A stretch of 64,000 bases of DNA from Cynocephalus volans (Eukaryota > Chordata > Mammalia > Dermoptera > Cynocephalidae). The notes beneath the pieces are model-generated. The model saw only the letters and a list, made by a program, of their open reading frames with translations, was not told where the DNA came from and did not search any database. Position numbers and translations under genes: made by a program. Within the stretch, counting starts at the first letter, position 1, and the number at the start of each line of letters is the position of its first letter. This document shows, piece by piece, positions 38,332 through 44,300 of the stretch. Location of the stretch: positions 35,963,293 through 36,027,292 of the forward strand of contig NC_084469.1 of NCBI RefSeq assembly GCF_027409185.1, read 5' to 3'.

Positions 38332-41300
38332 CGGGGGGGGGGGGAAGAAGATATAACAACCATAATTATTTGAAGTTGATACGACAAGCAAACAGAAAGG
38401 ACATTTGGTGATGGGGAGCAATAATCAGCCACAATGTATATCGACAAAATAAAATTAAAAAAAAAAAAAAATTTCTTAGGCTGAGGCATTATGGGCCCTG
38501 GTGTGTAGGAGGTTAACATCTTGTGATGTGTTCTGCTAAGAGGACAGTCATAACCTCTGGCCACAGCCAGAAGAGATACATGGCACCAGTATCCATGCAG
38601 GATGTGCTGCACACAGCATTTCTCAAGATGATAACACCAGCTGTCAGAAACTGCTGCACACACAGGGTCCTGAACTCATGGGAGTATGCAGTATAGTCTA
38701 TTCAAATAAAATTTCAAGAAGTTATGCCCTGGGGGCTTCCCTTCCTTTATCCCTGTTCGCATACTTTTCTCACGGGCTTTCATAATAAATATCCACTGGA
38801 TTTTGACTCTAGGCCTTTACTAGCCTAGTGAACGGTCGCTCCTAGTCCCGCGATTGCAACTGCCATTGTCTCCAAGTAGTTCATTACCATCTCTGCTTCG
38901 ACATTCGCTACACTGGTGCTCACAGACTTCCCCTCCATGCCTCTGGGGTGGGCCTATGCAAAGTCTACAGGGGCCACCTAGCATCTCTGGAGCCTCCACT
39001 TTCCTCCTGGCTCCCACTTGTTACCCTGTGAGATACTTGTCATTGTCAAGGCCTGATCCCAAGTCTCCTTCAGGCTGAGAGTGGGCAGGGTGTGACAGCC
39101 CCCAGTGGCCCACTTGGCCACTCTGCCGGGCAGTGCAGCATCTCCCCAGACTGACAAGGAAATCATAGCCTGGCAGGGAGGCTGGTCACAATCTCCACCT
39201 TGCGTGAGATCGAATGAGTTAGTGTAACACAGGGTGAGTTATTAAAACTTAATTGGTTTTATGTCTGCTTTTTTTCTTTATCTTCCCTCCCTTTCTTCCT
39301 TTTTTCTTTTCTTCTTTCCTCCCTCCTTCCTTCCTTCCTCTCTCCCTCCCTCCCTTCTCTCTCTTGCTCCCTTTTTTTCACTGTGGACTGCACAGAAAGA
39401 CTTAAAAATGTGACAGCCGTGATTTCCTCCCTTCCCCCTCATTAGACAGGCAGCCAGGTCTTTGTCTTCTGAGCCCTAGGTTCCTCTGCTTTGCAAGGGG
39501 AGTTAAGTTTTTATGTTGCAGAGAAAAATAGAGAACTTGCCAGTAGCCCTGGGAGACAACCTCAGACAAACTTTGTTTTCAAAAGTCTGGGCAGCCGGTA
39601 AAAGCTCTCAAGCTTTGGTCTACATCTGGCTTGCAGACATGTTTTGTTTGGGCTTGTGCAGTGTGTTAAAAAACAACAACAACAACAACACTGAATTAGT
39701 TGCCAACATTTACAATTCAAGACATTTGCATAAAAGTTTGGGTTTCTGGCATCTCTTGAAAATCTGAAAATCTGTTGACACTGGGCGTGCATTCTTCTCA
39801 CATGTGACAATCGACAGGGTGTGAGGAGCACATGCCCCCTTGAGATGGGCACAGCTTCTCTAGGTGTTCACAGTTCCCACTCTCCTGATTTCACTCATTT
39901 ACATCCTCTGCCTGGCCCCTGGAAGCACTTGAGTTTGAGACCCTGGCTAGCTGATACAGCTAATTGAGGCTAATTGTCTAAAAGGGGTGGGGTGAAGGCT
40001 GATGCTCTTAGAGAGTGGCCCAACCCAAGGGTGGGAGGTTGGATTCCCCAAGACTGTAAGGGCACAAAAGTTGTGGGGTTCCAGAGAATGAGGAAGACCA
40101 GGACTGGATGGGACGTCGCTTACCAGTGGTGGCAGAGGAGCCCCGTCTCCCTATGCACCGTGCATGTCTGGTCAAGCAGTTCTGGAGACTGCAGCCACAG
40201 TGCCCTAGAGACCACAGACTTCCCACTACCGAGACTTTGCAAGCCCTGGGCTTCTCACGAGCTTCTCAAGGAACAGGGTAGCACCCCAGGAAATGATAGC
40301 GGGATTTATATTAAGCTTGGAAAATGAGAGATTGAAGCTGGATTTTATTTGATTAAGAGAAAGAAAGAAATAGGATATTTCTTGTGCCTTAAGTGTCTCA
40401 GGGTTGATCATATATGATGTTGACTCAAAGTGGTCAATAAATAAATGACATCCATTATTCTTCTCCTCCTCTCCACCCAGGAATGTGAGCTATTACTCTC
40501 AGGTATTAGTATTACCATCAATACCTAACATTTAAATAGCATTTGAAAGGAATACACACAGAGAGTCTCCATAGGTGTGGCAAGACAATGCCATGTGTTC
40601 ATCAAACCAATTTCATGTTTGTTGCATTTAGATGGGAAGACTACATTTCCCAGACTCCCCTGTAATTAGACAGGAGCCATGTGACTGAGTTCTGGCCAAT
40701 GGAATGTGGTGAAAGTGATGTCATGCTCTGCACTATCCTCCATACTGTCTCTTCCCTTTCCTCCATGACCTTGGAGGACTCATGGTGAAGATAATGGTGC
40801 CACAAGAAGGAAGAAACCTCAGTCCCTGAATGACTTGCTTGGCTCCCAGATTGGACTGTGATGTGAGTGAGAAATAAGCATTTGCTGTGTTAACCCAGTC
40901 ATGTCTGGGGTCACTTGTTACAGCAGCTGGCATTCCCTGACTGATTCATGGGTACACAAAGTATTTAGTAACAGGTTATCTCATTTGATTCTAACAAGAG
41001 CCCTGTGAGTTTGGCAGGACAAATACTATTCTCCCTGTTTTATAGATTCCAGGTCTACAGCCCTTGCTCTTGTCCCATATTGCCTCTCCAACCACAGATG
41101 GTCATACCTAGAGGGACCTCAGAGCCTCTCTTCCCACTTTACAGATGGGGAAATCAGGCTCAGAGGGGAGAAGTGCTTCCCCCAAGGCCACAGAGCAGTT
41201 GCAAGCAGAGCTTTCTCTATCAAAAAATCTTCCTCTGAAGCTGCACTCTTTGTTTTTTTGTTTGTTTGTTTGTTTTGTTTTGTTTTTTGTCTTTTTTGTG

Positions 41301-44300
41301 ACTGGTACTCAGCCAGTGAGTGCACCAGCCATCCCTATATAGGATCCGAACCCGCGGCGGGAGGGTCGCTGCGCTCCCAGCGCCACACTCTCCCAAGTGC
41401 GCCACGGGGCTCGGCCCTGAAGCTGCAATCTTACATGTGACCATTTGCCTGCTTCCTGGGAAAAGAGAGAAGGTATACCCAGGTGAGACTAGGTGTACAT
41501 GTCTATCTATGTGTGCCTGGCATTTGAAATGCAGAAATAAATGCCCCGAGAAAGTTGCTGAAAAAAAACTTCCCAGCTCTTATGCCAGGGTAGGTGTTAT
41601 TACAGCTAAAGAGACAACAGGGAGGGATGAAGAAGAAAAGCTGACAGGGTCTTGACCGTGGCAGGTCCCCCATAGTCCAGGGCCTGCTCCTCAATTTCAG
41701 GCCATTCAAATCTGTCTTAGGACCTGGAAATCCCAGCCCTCCATTGCCCTGTGATCCTAGACAGGGTGAATCCGCCCTCCCCCCAAGGATGTCTCACCTT
41801 TCCCCTAGTTCCCAATCTTGGCTACATTAGTACCACCTAGAAAGCTTTTAAAAATACCAACACGCAGACCTGCCACCCCTCCAATTAAATCAGATTTCTG
41901 AGGGTGGAGCCAAATAACAGAATTTTTTTTTATAGCTCACCAGGAGACTCTCATGTGCAGCTAGGGTGAGAACTGATAGAGCATCACACGTACTAGTTTA
42001 GCATAAGGGTAACCATGTTAGAGCCTATGCTGAGGAGAGAACTCTGCTTGAACAATGGACAGTTGCTGCAGTTTGTAGGAGGAATAAGGCAAGGCCTTGG
42101 CTCAGCAACTTGCAAACTAACAGTCTCCTCTGACGTTGCAGGTATCTTGGGAAGGAGATAAAGCCAGAAATGAGAGGTCTGACTCCAGGCTTCTCAAGAC
42201 TGAGCCCAACGATGAAGATTAAAACATGCTGATCTGCATGTGGTCACCAATCCTATGCCTGCTGTATTTTCCAACACGTTTCTCCCTTTGTCCTTTTGTC
42301 TTACATACCCCCCCCCCCGCCAAAACCTTAAGATGGGGAAACAGTTCTAGTGTCTCTTCAGTCATCTAATAATACACTTTCTGCCTCGCACCAACATTTG
42401 GGACTGAGGAGTCTTTTGTTTCTGAGCGGAGAGCCATGGGACCTGGATGCTGGTAATGGAACAACTGCCTTAGGTGATCAGCTTGGAGTTTTGGATACTA
42501 GATCGGTTAGTCAAGGAGGGAGTCAAGTGACAAGATGCTCAGAGCACACAGAGGACAATCATTCCTGAATTAAGGACAAAGCGCACAGTGTCCGGATAGT
42601 TCTTCCCTGGTAATGATCCTGGCTATCCTGGTGGTGGGAGGAGATTCAAAAGAAAACAATTGGAGAGAGGTGATATTTGTTGTTGTTTGTTAGCTTGTTT
42701 TGCAATAGATATAACCTTTGTTCAGAAATGTAACCGTTGGAGCTGGGTGGCAGACCCCAGTGCCCTTACTCTCTTGGGCATGAATGACCCTCTGCACTGA
42801 CATGAATGAACTCTTCTAAGGTTTTTCTTCAAGCGGACCAATCTTTGTCTCCTTGAAGTTACCCCATACCCACTTTTGACGGTTAATTTTATGTGTCAAC
42901 CTGACTGGGCCACAGGTTGCCCAGATGTTTGGTCAAACATAATTCTGGGTGTTTCTGTGAGGGTGTTTTGAATGAGTTTAACATTTGAATTGATAGACTT
43001 AGTCCCACAGGGTGCCGTCCCTAATGTGGATGGGCTTTATGCAAATGGTTTAAGTCCCGAAAAGAACAGAAGTCTGACCTTCCCTGAGTGAGAGGAAATT
43101 CCTTCTGCCTGACTGCCTTGAGCTGGGATGTTGCTTTTTTCCTGCCTTTGGACTTGAACTGAAACATTGGCTCTCCCAGGTCTTCAGCTTGTAGACTGTA
43201 GATCTTGGAACTAATCAGCCTCCAAATCACCTGAGCCAAATTTTTACAATAAATCTCTTTCTATATATAGTTTTTACTTTATATATATGATTTATACAAA
43301 ATTTATCATATGTATATTGTGTCCACTCAGATGAAGGGGTTACAGGGACCCTCGAGTCACTTGATGCACCCAAAATTGTCACAAAAGCGATTGACTTTGT
43401 ATTTCCGCAGGGATGTTTCCCTCAGATTGGGGTGTTAAGATGAACTGTCTCTTTCTACTCTCTGGCTATCAGCCCTCAGAATCAGCACCTGCTCTGCGGA
43501 ATGGAAATGGAAACGCCCCCATAAACCCTTCCTGCCTACTCCCTTTGAAAAATCACTAACCTGGGGCCGAATCATCTCATGCCAGGTGAGCCATAATACA
43601 ATTGAGCAAATTACGGGTTTTTTATGTGTGTTCCAGTTCAGATGTGGAACTCCCAAGGCAGGTTAGCTCTGTACAGGTGAATGTCATTTGGTGCATGTCA
43701 TGGTGACTAGTTTCCATTTTGGGGGGTGGCCTTTCCTGACCTTGACCTCTGAGCTAGGTCCATCCTCCTGGGAGCCCATGGGTCCCCACAGGGTGACTGC
43801 CTGGACCTCACTGACTGCCCTTCTAACCAGGGGCGAGGACTTGTCCGAGAGCCCCTTGGTGTGCAGACAGCTCCTGTCTCAGCATCTAAGGTGTGGGGCC
43901 CACCAGTTAGACATATTACTCAGCTGCTCATTGCCCTCCCTAATGTGAATGGGCTTCATCCAATTGGTTGAAGTCCTGAAAAGAACAAAAGTCTGACCTT
44001 CCCTGAGTGAGAGGAAGTTCCTTCTGCCTGACTGCCTTGAGCTGGGATGAAATCCTGGGCTCAGCACCCAGCCGCACCATCAGCTGCAGTAGCATAGCTC
44101 ATACTCCTCTTCTGCCCTTCTGCCCTATGCCTGATCGTCTTCATCCCTGTGCAGTATAAAGGCTCCAATTGTTCTAAAAACCTTTGCAGTCTTGCCCCTG
44201 CTTGCAGGGATGGCAAAATAACAATAGTGTTAGAGCCCCTGAAACATCGTTCTTTTGCATCACCTAAAATAAATATTTTACTCTTCTTAACCTCTAGGAT

